In this document: positions 36,373-44,586 of the stretch, in pieces
How the letters are laid out: every line of letters begins with the position of its first letter
Position numbering within the stretch: the first letter of the stretch is position 1
Made by a program: the position numbers and the translations under genes
Assembly (NCBI GenBank): GCA_947364235.1
Contig: CANARY010000006.1
Location: forward strand, 1 to 64,000
DNA: 64,000 nt
Reading direction: 5' to 3'
From: an uncultured Candidatus Melainabacteria bacterium
GTDB lineage: Bacteria > Cyanobacteriota > Vampirovibrionia > Gastranaerophilales > Gastranaerophilaceae
Notes under the pieces: model-generated
Seen by the model: only the letters and a program-made list of their open reading frames with translations
The model's database searches: none
What the model was told of the DNA's origin: nothing

Positions 36373-37581
36373 TTATTCAATAATTTTGTCAACAACACCA
36401 GCACCAACTGTTCTGCCGCCTTCACGGATAGCAAATCTCATACCTTCTTCGATAGCTACTGGGTTGATAAGTTCAACTTCCATAACTACGTTATCACCAG
36501 GCATTACCATTTCGCCTTCGAATTTGATAGAACCAGTAACGTCAGTTGTTCTGATATAGAACTGAGGTCTGTAACCAGGGAAGAATGGAGTGTGACGTCC
36601 GCCTTCATCCTTAGTTAATACGTAAACGTTAGCAGTAAATTTAGTGTGCGGATGAATTGAACCAGGTTTACAAAGAACTTGACCTCTTTGAATTTCAGTT
36701 TTATCAACACCACGAAGCAATGCACCAATGTTGTCACCAGCTTGACCTTGATCAAGTTGTTTTCTGAACATTTCAACACCAGTTACAGTTGTTTTCTTAG
36801 TTTCACCAAGACCAACTAATTCAACTTCTTCACCAACTTTAACAGTACCGCGTTCTACTCTTCCTGTAGCAACTGTACCACGACCTGTAATTGAGAACAC
36901 GTCTTCTACAGGCATCAAGAATGGTTTGTCTAAATCACGTTCAGGTTCTGGGAAGTAAGAATCGATAGCATCCATCAATTCCCAAATTTTGTCAACCCAT
37001 TTATCTTCGCCGCGAGCAATTGTAGCATTAGCTTGAACAGCTTCCAAAGCTTTAAGAGCTGAACCGTGGATGAACGGAATGTTGTCACCATCGAATTCGT
37101 AAGAAGAAAGAAGTTCTCTAACTTCCATTTCTACTAATTCTAACAATTCAGGGTCATCAACCATATCACATTTGTTCAAGAATACTACTAAGTTAGGAAC
37201 ACCAACCTGTCTTGCAAGCAAGATGTGTTCACGAGTCTGAGGCATAGCACCGTCTGTAGCAGCAACTACAAGAATAGCGCCGTCCATTTGAGCTGCACCT
37301 GTAATCATGTTTTTAACATAGTCAGCGTGGCCCGGGCAGTCTACGTGTGCATAGTGTCTTGCATCTGTTTCGTATTCTACGTGAGCTGTAGAAATGGTTA
37401 TACCTCTTGCTTTTTCTTCTGGAGCAGCATCGATTTCATCGAATTTTCTTGCTTGTGCTTTACCAGCAGCTGCCATACATCCTGTGATAGCAGCAGTTAA
37501 TGTTGTTTTACCGTGGTCAACGTGGCCTACTGTACCAACGTTAACGTGCGGCTTTGTACGTTCAAACTTTTCACGTGCCAT
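36373..37581 (-). CDS. tuf: Elongation factor Tu
   Basis: A 402-residue GTPase that brings aminoacyl-tRNA to the ribosome. G1 is GHVDHGKT (19-26), G3 is DCPGHADY, and G4 is NKCDMVD. Domains 2 and 3 follow with [13 protein letters not shown] and the late [10 protein letters not shown] region. The length is slightly above the 394 residues of E. coli owing to a short insertion near 190. GGAG precedes the ATG, a promoter is at 37645-37672 and a terminator at 36321. Here tuf is outside the str operon, downstream of rpsR and a 62-residue gene. Confidence 0.98.
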   Translation of the reverse strand: MAREKFERTKPHVNVGTVGHVDHGKTTLTAAITGCMAAAGKAQARKFDEIDAAPEEKARGITISTAHVEYETDARHYAHVDCPGHADYVKNMITGAAQMDGAILVVAATDGAMPQTREHILLARQVGVPNLVVFLNKCDMVDDPELLELVEMEVRELLSSYEFDGDNIPFIHGSALKALEAVQANATIARGEDKWVDKIWELMDAIDSYFPEPERDLDKPFLMPVEDVFSITGRGTVATGRVERGTVKVGEEVELVGLGETKKTTVTGVEMFRKQLDQGQAGDNIGALLRGVDKTEIQRGQVLCKPGSIHPHTKFTANVYVLTKDEGGRHTPFFPGYRPQFYIRTTDVTGSIKFEGEMVMPGDNVVMEVELINPVAIEEGMRFAIREGGRTVGAGVVDKIIE

Positions 37582-37644
37582 GAGATTAATCTCCTTCTTT
37601 GATTAAATATACTACGTTAACTTACTATACTAAGTTATATTATA

Positions 37645-37672
37645 ATTCTAGTCTCTAAAGATTTCTTGTCAA
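37645..37672 (-). promoter_or_regulatory. Promoter of tuf
   Basis: Minus strand: TTGACA (37672-37667), 16-nt spacer, TAGAAT (37650-37645). The -35 box is perfect. The leader to the tuf start would be about 57 nt and ends in GAAGGAG. Confidence 0.7.
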
Positions 37673-37689
37673 TGTGTTTAAAACCTTCG

Positions 37690-37878
37690 CTATTTCACAT
37701 CATCTTTAATTACAATCAGATTTTTTACAATTTTCATTGCGCATGTCGGAAGTACTACTTCAGAAAGACCGTCAGCAATACTTATAATACTGCCAGCTTT
37801 TAAAGTTACATCCTCTCCATTGTACTGAAATTTGTAATCATCTTTTCTGTCAGATCTGATTGTGATTTGATTGTTCAT
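37690..37878 (-). CDS. Small beta-rich hypothetical protein (62 aa)
   Basis: A 62-residue protein made mostly of predicted short strands (ITIRSD, YKFQYNGEDVTLKAGSIISI, VVLPTCAMKIVKNLIVI). AAGGATTAATTT precedes the ATG. It lies between rpsR and tuf and may be co-transcribed with rpsR, from which it is separated by about 100 nt. I do not recognise the family; a small barrel (OB or SH3-like) is possible. Confidence 0.55.
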   Translation of the reverse strand: MNNQITIRSDRKDDYKFQYNGEDVTLKAGSIISIADGLSEVVLPTCAMKIVKNLIVIKDDVK

Positions 37879-37977
37879 AAATTAATCCTTATTTTACTGC
37901 TAATAAACATTAAGATAGGAATGACAAAATAAATTCCGCCATTCCTACTTATAAATCATTTGAATTCACTCACAAAA

Positions 37978-38211
37978 TTAGTCAAATACATAACTGATAA
38001 TTGCAGCTTCTCTAGCTCTTTTAATAGCTTTTGTAACCATTCTCTGGTGTTCAGCACAGTTGCCAGTAACTCTGCGAGGAATAATTTTTCCTGCTTCTGT
38101 TAAGTATCTTTTTAATTTTGCAGCATCTTTATAATCAATAGATTCTACGTGATCTGCGCAGAAAGAGCAGGTCTTACGTTTTTTTCTATCTTGTGCATCT
38201 TGTTTTGCCAT
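37978..38211 (-). CDS. rpsR: Ribosomal protein bS18
   Basis: A 77-residue small-subunit protein that pairs with bS6 on the platform of the 30S subunit. It shows the family core: DYKDAAKLKRYLTEAGKIIPRRVTGNC followed by HQRMVTKAIKRAREAAI. The N-terminal KKRKTCSFCADH keeps a Cys pair found in many bacterial S18 proteins as a zinc-binding form. It is third in the rpsF-ssb-rpsR order, with a structured 115-nt gap after ssb. Confidence 0.96.
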   Translation of the reverse strand: MAKQDAQDRKKRKTCSFCADHVESIDYKDAAKLKRYLTEAGKIIPRRVTGNCAEHQRMVTKAIKRAREAAIISYVFD

Positions 38212-38240
38212 TGTTATCTTTGCCTTTCTAGTTTATTCGA

Positions 38241-38284
38241 CCGCCTCTCCTGTGAAGAGGACTGGGCAGGAATCAACGCCGCCC
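38241..38284 (-). promoter_or_regulatory. Possible structured leader of rpsR
   Basis: Read on the minus strand, two hairpins lie in the ssb-rpsR gap: GGGC/GCCC (38284-38264) and CCTCT/AGAGG (38260-38244), followed by CGG. The GC content stands out locally. S6-S18 autoregulatory RNA motifs with a GC-rich hairpin are known, but usually sit before rpsF. A processing or attenuation element is the alternative. Confidence 0.3.
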
Positions 38285-38326
38285 GTTTACTTTTATTTTA
38301 CGTTTGCTGCTTGCAAACAAATTATA

Positions 38327-38728
38327 CTAAAACGGAATTTCGTCTTCTCCGATAAGTTCATCAGAAAACTCTTCCTGAGAAAATTTTACGATATCGCCGC
38401 TTGAGCTTGAAGCTTTAGGAGCAGAACCTGAGCCGGCTCCCATTGGCTCAATTGTATTTGCATCAATCTCGTAAATTCTTCTTTCAGCTCCGCTGTCATT
38501 CTTAACAGTCGTAATCTGAAGTCTGCCTTCTACAAGAACTCTGTCGTCTTTAGAAATTTCTGAAACTGCATCATCAAGCCCTGAGCGTCTTACAACAACC
38601 CTGATGAGCATTTCTTCTCTATCTCCAATGTTAAGAATAAATGACGATACCGGAACATTGTTTTGTGTAAAACGTTTTTCCGGAGCTCTATAAACATTTC
38701 CTGTTACAACTGCTTTTGCTAATGTCAT
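38327..38728 (-). CDS. ssb: Single-stranded DNA-binding protein
   Basis: A 133-residue OB-fold protein that coats single-stranded DNA. The fold is recognised by KAVVTGNVYRAPEKRFTQNNVPVSSFILNIGD-type strands and the later VLVEGRLQI. A Gly/Ser-rich linker (about 98-112) leads to an acidic tail ending in GEDEIPF, the docking peptide for repair and replication partners. It lies between rpsF and rpsR, the conserved bacterial order. Confidence 0.95.
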   Translation of the reverse strand: MTLAKAVVTGNVYRAPEKRFTQNNVPVSSFILNIGDREEMLIRVVVRRSGLDDAVSEISKDDRVLVEGRLQITTVKNDSGAERRIYEIDANTIEPMGAGSGSAPKASSSSGDIVKFSQEEFSDELIGEDEIPF

Positions 38729-38819
38729 ATTTTAACTTCACTTTCTGATTAGCAGGTAAACTTCCAAATCGAACTCATTTACCTCTTTCATATTCTAGCT
38801 TTTCAGCTTTCGTTCTAAA

Positions 38820-39122
38820 TTAAACAGCTTGAGCTTTCTTAGCTTCTTCCATAAGCATAAATCTCAAAACATTTTCATTTAATTTCAAGTTTCTTTTAAA
38901 TTCAACGATTGATTCAGCTGGAAGTGAAATGATTAAGTTTGTAAAATAACCATCTCTGTATCCTTGTACATCATAAGCTAATTTTTTTCTGCCCATTTTG
39001 TCGATAGAAGATACAGAACCTTTGTAAGATTTAACTTCTTCTGAAATTTTATCTACAACTTTGTCTAATTCTTCTGAATCAAGACTTGGTTTAAAAATTG
39101 TCAATAATTCGTAATTTTTCAT
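38820..39122 (-). CDS. rpsF: Ribosomal protein bS6
   Basis: A 100-residue protein with the S6 fold: MKNYELLTIFKPSLDSEELDK at the start, GRKKLAYDVQGYRDGYFTNL in the middle, and LKLNENVLRFML near the end. It binds bS18 on the 30S platform. AAGGAGAAAT precedes the ATG. It heads the rpsF-ssb-rpsR group. The upstream gap to recJ is 78 nt. Confidence 0.96.
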   Translation of the reverse strand: MKNYELLTIFKPSLDSEELDKVVDKISEEVKSYKGSVSSIDKMGRKKLAYDVQGYRDGYFTNLIISLPAESIVEFKRNLKLNENVLRFMLMEEAKKAQAV

Positions 39123-39200
39123 TGTAATATTTCTCCTTATGACAACATGCTAACATGAACAGCAGTAAAAGCAAGGGGGTAAATGCAAGCAGGGGTAAAG

Positions 39201-41534
39201 TTATACATCCATTGTCATAAACTTATGTTTATACTCATTTATCGTATTCATAAGTTCCACAAACTCAGCATATTTAAGCGTGTGCAAAGTTTTTGACAAC
39301 TCAACAGAACCCAAAAACTTAATCTTAAAACTATTCTCGCCCCGTTCAACAATCCTAATCATTTCGACATCTTCAAACATTTCTAAAAGAGTTTCAATAA
39401 CGTCTCCTGTAACCCCGAGAGCTGAAGCTGCACGCTCAATAGCAAAGTCACCGTCAAGTGTATTGCAAGTATACCTTATCATTCCGGAAAACATCTTAAG
39501 AATAGTTTCTTCACAATGTTTTCCTGCCTGATAATTCATATAATGAATCGTTTCAGGAGAGACTGTCGTCATTAAGCCTTGTAATATATCTTCATCTGCA
39601 GGATAATCGAAAAACATCAAAACATCGCTTTTTTCAGCATTATCTCTTTTAGATATACACTCACAAATTGACGCATAAGGTTTTAAAGCGTCCAAAATCG
39701 TCTTGTCTTCAGCAAAAGCACAAATCTTAAGTTTTGAATTCTTTATATAATCATTTACCTGAGATAAAATATTTGTTTTTTTGCGATGGTCATAAACTTT
39801 ATTTTTTGCAGTTTCTTCATCTTTTAAAGCTTCAGAATGAACATCTTTTAAAATCAACTGAACAGAAGTAACGCCATTAAAAGTATTCAGCTGCGGAGCA
39901 AAAGCGATATCCATTTTATCACCCTGAATAAGCGGAATATCACCTCTTGACCACCAGACACAATCTATTGTTCCTGTTGGAGTTTCAACTGTCAGCTTTA
40001 AATGATCTTTTGTAGAACCCATCAGCTTTTTCTGTTTCAAAGTCAAATTATTAACTACAAAAGTCGGCGAAGGATTATTCATTCCAAAAGGCTCAAGTTT
40101 TGAAATTTCTTCAACAAGAGAAACATCAACTTCATCTATTGTAAGTTCCAAATCCACATCAATCGACGGATTTAGCTTTTGACCGTTAAGCATTTCATCA
40201 ACGGTTTTATTCAGAGCTTTTTTAATATCTTCGAACTTTGCTTTCTCCTCAGAAAACGCAAACCCTCCTGCCATCTGGTGACCGCCGAACCCTTCAAGAT
40301 TTTCAGAAATATGAGAAATTATATCGTAAAGATTGAGTTCTTTAACCCCTCTTGCCGAACATCTAAACATTTTTGTTTCTTCATTATAATTCATTATAAA
40401 AGTCGGTTTATAATATTTCTCAACAAATTTTGAAGCAACAATTCCGATAATTCCGATATGCCAGTCTTTAGAAAATAGCACAATCGCATTATCGCGGCTT
40501 TTTTGCGCACGCCATGCTTCATCAGCTTCTGCAAAAGTTTGAGAACACATTTCCTGTCTAAGTTTATTAAAGTTTTCCAGAGAAATAATCGCCATTTCGA
40601 TTTCTTGTTTATTTTCTGAAATCATTACCTTCACTGCATTATCAACTGTATCGATTCTTCCGGAAGCATTAATTCTAGGCGCCAGCGTAAACGCAACCTG
40701 TTCAGCAGTCAGCCCGTTATCAGTTCCAACTCCCGCAACATCAAGCATTCTCTTCAATCCATAATGTTTTCCTTGTGCAATCAAATCTAAACCGCGTGTT
40801 ACAAAGTACCTGTTTTCTCCAATCAAAGGAACTAAATCAGCAATTGTTCCCACAGTCACAAACGGCAGGATTTCAAGTGAAAACTCTAATTTACCATATC
40901 TTTCAAGAACCCCTTGGGCAAGCTTAAATGCAACACCGACACCGGCAAGAGAAGTCAAAGACTCAATCTGAGCCGGAGTAAGTTTTTCATCTAAAGCATT
41001 CATAGCTTTCGGGTTAATTATAGCAAGCGCAGGAGGCAGCTCCTCCGGAGCTTCGTGGTGGTCAGTAATAATAACATCACGTCCAAAACTATTTACAAAC
41101 TTAACTTCTTCTGCGCTGCTTATACCGTTATCAACCGTTACAATGAGTTTCGGCTGTTTTTTTGTTAAAAGCTGAACAAGAGATTTTGTATTTAAACCGT
41201 GACCTTCCGATTCCCTCTCAGGTATATAAAAATCAACATTAGCGCCAAGATAAGCAAAAGTCTTCATCAATACAGAAGTAGAAGTCACGCCATCTGCATC
41301 AAAATCGCCATAAATAAGAATATTTTCTTTTTCATCTATCGCTTTTACAATTCTGTCAACAGCTTTTTGCATATCACAAAAAGCGTTAGGGTGCATAAGG
41401 GTGATTTCCAGAGGATTAAGAAAATCTCTCCTTTGTTCTTCACCTGTTATGCCCCTAACATCTAATAATCTATCTATTAAAGATTTTTTGGAGTTTTTAT
41501 CCCCGCGAATTAACCATTCTTTTGTACAAGACAT
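39201..41534 (-). CDS. recJ: Single-strand exonuclease RecJ
   Basis: A 777-residue 5'-3' exonuclease of the DHH family, used in recombination and mismatch repair. Metal ligands are seen in YGDFDADGVTSTS (Asp77, Asp79, Asp81) and in ITDHHEAPEE (DHH at 158-160). The DHHA1 motif reads GGHQMAGGFAF. The OB domain follows. An extra C-terminal part of about 200 residues (from about 575) exceeds E. coli RecJ (577 aa) and matches the longer forms found in Gram-positives and Cyanobacteria. The 5' end overlaps the end of ctpA by 25 nt. Confidence 0.94.
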   Translation of the reverse strand: MSCTKEWLIRGDKNSKKSLIDRLLDVRGITGEEQRRDFLNPLEITLMHPNAFCDMQKAVDRIVKAIDEKENILIYGDFDADGVTSTSVLMKTFAYLGANVDFYIPERESEGHGLNTKSLVQLLTKKQPKLIVTVDNGISSAEEVKFVNSFGRDVIITDHHEAPEELPPALAIINPKAMNALDEKLTPAQIESLTSLAGVGVAFKLAQGVLERYGKLEFSLEILPFVTVGTIADLVPLIGENRYFVTRGLDLIAQGKHYGLKRMLDVAGVGTDNGLTAEQVAFTLAPRINASGRIDTVDNAVKVMISENKQEIEMAIISLENFNKLRQEMCSQTFAEADEAWRAQKSRDNAIVLFSKDWHIGIIGIVASKFVEKYYKPTFIMNYNEETKMFRCSARGVKELNLYDIISHISENLEGFGGHQMAGGFAFSEEKAKFEDIKKALNKTVDEMLNGQKLNPSIDVDLELTIDEVDVSLVEEISKLEPFGMNNPSPTFVVNNLTLKQKKLMGSTKDHLKLTVETPTGTIDCVWWSRGDIPLIQGDKMDIAFAPQLNTFNGVTSVQLILKDVHSEALKDEETAKNKVYDHRKKTNILSQVNDYIKNSKLKICAFAEDKTILDALKPYASICECISKRDNAEKSDVLMFFDYPADEDILQGLMTTVSPETIHYMNYQAGKHCEETILKMFSGMIRYTCNTLDGDFAIERAASALGVTGDVIETLLEMFEDVEMIRIVERGENSFKIKFLGSVELSKTLHTLKYAEFVELMNTINEYKHKFMTMDV

Positions 41535-42709
41535 GTCATTTTTTCCAATATTTCAATAGCTTTTTTCAACTGAACGTCGTTTTTAGCTTCGGCGTTCTCC
41601 TGAGTTAATTCTACCACAACATCGGGAGTTATGCCTTTTTTATGAATATCGCTTCCTGACGGAGTCAAATACCTTTGAATAGTAATGTTCATGCCGGCTT
41701 CATCAGGCAATTTATTAATCTCCTGAACAAGCCCTTTCCCAAAAGACTGTTCACCTACAATTGTTGCTCGGTGATTATCTTTCATTGCTCCGCTTAATAT
41801 TTCGCTTGCAGAAGCCGAGCCTTTGTTAATCAAAATTACAATCGGCTTATCTGTAATCTGCTGCATTCTTGCCCTTGTAGTTGATTTATAGCTGTCACGG
41901 TCAACAGTACTTACAATAGTACCGCCTCTAAGCAGCATGTCAGATATATAAATTGCATTTGTTAAAAGTCCGCCCGGATTTGAACGAAGGTCAATAATAA
42001 AACCTTTCATACCGCTTGAATTTGCAAGAATAGATTCAATTTCTCCTGCAGCATTTTTACTGATAAAAGAACTTAATCTAATGTACTGAATATCTGAAGG
42101 AATTTCTGTTGTTTCAAACGGAGGCTTACAAGAAACAGACTTAACTTCAATTTCATCTCTTACAACGCTGTAAAGTTTGTTTGGCACACCTTTTCTTTGG
42201 ATTAAAAGAGTAACTGTTGTACCTTTTTCTCCTCGAATCTTATCTGCTGCAGCATCAATATTGATTCCCTTTGTGCTTTCTCCGTTAATTTCAAGAATCC
42301 TATCGTCAGCAAGAAGCCCTGCTCTTTCGGCCGGAGAATCCTCCAAAGGCGCAATAATAACAAGCTCGCCGTCTCTTAAGCCGATTTGAGTACCAATACC
42401 TTTCAAAGAACCTTTAATAGACTGTGTTTCTTCAGAGAATTCTTTCGGGTCAAGAAAACGGGTATAAGGGTCGTTCAAGCTTGAAAGCATAGTCTCAATT
42501 GCAACATAAGCATCTTCTTTTGTTTTCAGCTTGTTCTGGTATCGATATCTCCATTTTGACCAATCCTGAGAATTATTGGTCGGGTCGTAATATTTTTTAT
42601 TAACTATTTTCCAAACATCATCGTACAATTCAGCCGGAGTCGCAGCAAAAGCTGACCCCATGCCCGCGAGCATTGCTGTTATAAATAATGTACTTGCTAA
42701 TCTTTTCAT
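41510..42709 (-). CDS. ctpA: Carboxyl-terminal processing protease (S41A, CtpA-like)
   Basis: A 399-residue periplasmic serine protease with a signal peptide (about 1-22, ending AFA). A PDZ domain (about 90-180; GIGTQIGLRDGELVIIAPLEDSPAERAGL is typical) is followed by the S41 catalytic domain. The Ser-Lys dyad lies in GSASASEILSGAM (near 306) and GKGLVQEI. It trims C termini of envelope proteins; in cyanobacteria a relative processes photosystem D1. Here a peptidoglycan-hydrolase control role is more likely, though not shown. The upstream gap holds two palindromes and a TATAAT that could be its promoter. Confidence 0.93.
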   Translation of the reverse strand: MKRLASTLFITAMLAGMGSAFAATPAELYDDVWKIVNKKYYDPTNNSQDWSKWRYRYQNKLKTKEDAYVAIETMLSSLNDPYTRFLDPKEFSEETQSIKGSLKGIGTQIGLRDGELVIIAPLEDSPAERAGLLADDRILEINGESTKGINIDAAADKIRGEKGTTVTLLIQRKGVPNKLYSVVRDEIEVKSVSCKPPFETTEIPSDIQYIRLSSFISKNAAGEIESILANSSGMKGFIIDLRSNPGGLLTNAIYISDMLLRGGTIVSTVDRDSYKSTTRARMQQITDKPIVILINKGSASASEILSGAMKDNHRATIVGEQSFGKGLVQEINKLPDEAGMNITIQRYLTPSGSDIHKKGITPDVVVELTQENAEAKNDVQLKKAIEILEKMTCLVQKNG

Positions 42710-42748
42710 AAATTTCTACACTCCTCTTAAATCAAAAGCGCCTTTTAT

Positions 42749-42800
42749 ATTATACTACACAAATTTATGTAGTATATCAAATATTTGCAGGAATATTTGA
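42749..42800 (-). promoter_or_regulatory. Twin palindromes over the ctpA promoter region
   Basis: TATACTACA/TGTAGTATA (42751-42776) and TCAAATATT/AATATTTGA (42777-42800) are back to back. On the minus strand TATAAT (42754-42749) overlaps the first. The layout fits an operator over a promoter for ctpA, or a terminator for the upstream 519-residue gene. Confidence 0.45.
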
Positions 42801-42874
42801 CGAGTTTAAAGAAATGTAGTAAAAATAATACCTTCTTTTTTTCAGAACAAAAGGATAACCAAATATATTTACAC

Positions 42875-44434
42875 CTAGTCGCTAAATGTTTTGAAAGTCT
42901 TCTCAACATTGTCTTTGATAACTTTCTTAACAGCATCCATTTCCGTAGCCAGCGCATTTTGCTCAGTATCAAGCTGTTTTAATCTCAGCTCAAGAGTCCT
43001 ATCTTCTTGTTGAATAATCGAAGTCTGCGCATTAATATCGGCTATTGTTTTTTCGTACTGTTCTTTTTTATACAAATACTCATTCATCGCATCTTTGTAA
43101 GCAGCTTCATCAGTTACTGTTTCAACATTAAGCGAATAAACAACGCTGTCATTATCAAATTTAACAGAAGTAAACCTTCCGTTACCATCTGTTTCTAAAA
43201 GAGCATGATTCGTTCCTTCAATTTTTTTATCAATATAAGATGCATTATAATAAGTAAGCCTATTCTGGATATCAATTGGTTTTTCAGGTGATTCATAAGC
43301 CGTATTCATACTATGATACAAATCAGCTTCAGTGGTAAAATACGTTTTTCCATTCATTGTAAACGTATAGATTCCCTGCCCGTTATAGATTAAATTACCG
43401 TTGTTATCGAATGATAAGTACTTACTAATAGAAGAATCCGGACAATCGCGCAGAACTTGGGCAAGCTCTGCTGCTTGATCCTTATTAAAAGAAGTAAGCT
43501 CAGAAGCTTTGCAGTTTCCAATCCACATACTCTGCTCGGAAGTATACTCCACAGGATTCTCCAAATCACCCGGAATAAAGAAATGCCAGTTTCCATTTGC
43601 ATCATGACTTACATAAATATTATCATCACTAACTTCTTTACCGGAAGCTTTCATTGCAGCCTTAAACTCGGCAAGCGCTGTTTCAAACTTTTTATCCTGC
43701 TCAATTTCTTCCAAAGGCTCGTAAGTAATAGTCTCTTTGCCGTCAGCAGTTGTAATTGTATACGTGTTATTAAGCGGGTCTAATGAAACTTCAGGTTTCA
43801 TCTCATCAATAGCATCAACTTCTTCTTTTAAGAAAAAATGCCAAGTACCGCTAGCATCCTGGTACCCGTAAACTTCCCCTGCAGGAATCGCACCTGCTTC
43901 ATAAGCCAGTTCTTTTGCTTTTGCAAAATCATTAAACTGAACTGTCAGCTTATCATCTTTTTCAGCCTTCTCATTTGTAATTTCATCCAGTGTAGTTACC
44001 GCTCCATTCGGAAAAGTTACCGTACACGTTCCGTTATCATTCCAAACAACAGAAGGATTTACAAACTGATTTTCAACAACTTCATTTCCTGTATGCACTT
44101 GAGGATCTTCTAACAGTTTTTTTGAGCCAGTATAAACTTTTGCCATATAATAATGGTTTACAATATAATTGTAATCAGGGTTTGCAGAAGAAAGCTGCTG
44201 CCAGCTGTCAATAACAGATTCGTTGTCGCCGTCAGAAAATGAATACTGAAGTTCTGTATAATCTGTTGTCTTAGGAGCATTAGGAACTTCCAGCCCGAGA
44301 AGCCTGTTGAATAAATTCGCACTCTGATTTGCAAGCGCAGTTCTTGCTTGATTTATCTGCTGACCTTCCCATTCGGTATTAGTCTTCCTTGCTGTTAGCG
44401 CCAGATATCTTGCCTGTGATGCTGCCATTCCCAT
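42875..44434 (-). CDS. 519-aa protein with helical ends and a duplicated central domain
   Basis: I do not recognise a named family. There is no Sec signal; the N terminus (MGMAASQARYLALTARK, then QQINQARTALANQS) is a polar helix. The C-terminal 60 residues are heptad-rich (LELRLKQLDTEQNALATEMD). This architecture, helices at both ends around a variable beta-rich core, resembles filament and hook-associated proteins exported by flagellar machinery. The core has two imperfect copies of an about 80-residue unit (about 126-206 and 213-290), each ending in G-x-WHFF. A Lys/Asp-rich segment with strand-turn repeats follows. Export and surface location are inference. Confidence 0.75.
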   Translation of the reverse strand: MGMAASQARYLALTARKTNTEWEGQQINQARTALANQSANLFNRLLGLEVPNAPKTTDYTELQYSFSDGDNESVIDSWQQLSSANPDYNYIVNHYYMAKVYTGSKKLLEDPQVHTGNEVVENQFVNPSVVWNDNGTCTVTFPNGAVTTLDEITNEKAEKDDKLTVQFNDFAKAKELAYEAGAIPAGEVYGYQDASGTWHFFLKEEVDAIDEMKPEVSLDPLNNTYTITTADGKETITYEPLEEIEQDKKFETALAEFKAAMKASGKEVSDDNIYVSHDANGNWHFFIPGDLENPVEYTSEQSMWIGNCKASELTSFNKDQAAELAQVLRDCPDSSISKYLSFDNNGNLIYNGQGIYTFTMNGKTYFTTEADLYHSMNTAYESPEKPIDIQNRLTYYNASYIDKKIEGTNHALLETDGNGRFTSVKFDNDSVVYSLNVETVTDEAAYKDAMNEYLYKKEQYEKTIADINAQTSIIQQEDRTLELRLKQLDTEQNALATEMDAVKKVIKDNVEKTFKTFSD

Positions 44435-44550
44435 AGCACAACTCTCCTGTTTATTACTTGTTTATTGTTTAATGCCCAAAAAGGCAAAGTCAATATATAA
44501 AACGACTTAATCGCAATATAACTTTAGAATATCTGAAAAAAATCATACGT

Positions 44551-44579
44551 TTGCCCTAGAAGCATATTTAAGGTATTAT
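44551..44579 (+). promoter_or_regulatory. Leaderless-type promoter of the alpha-mannosidase gene
   Basis: TTGCCC (44551-44556), 17-nt spacer, TATTAT (44574-44579). The ATG is at 44587, 7 nt past the -10 box, with no ribosome binding site between, so transcription would begin at or next to the start codon. Confidence 0.65.
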
Positions 44580-44586
44580 AAATCGT

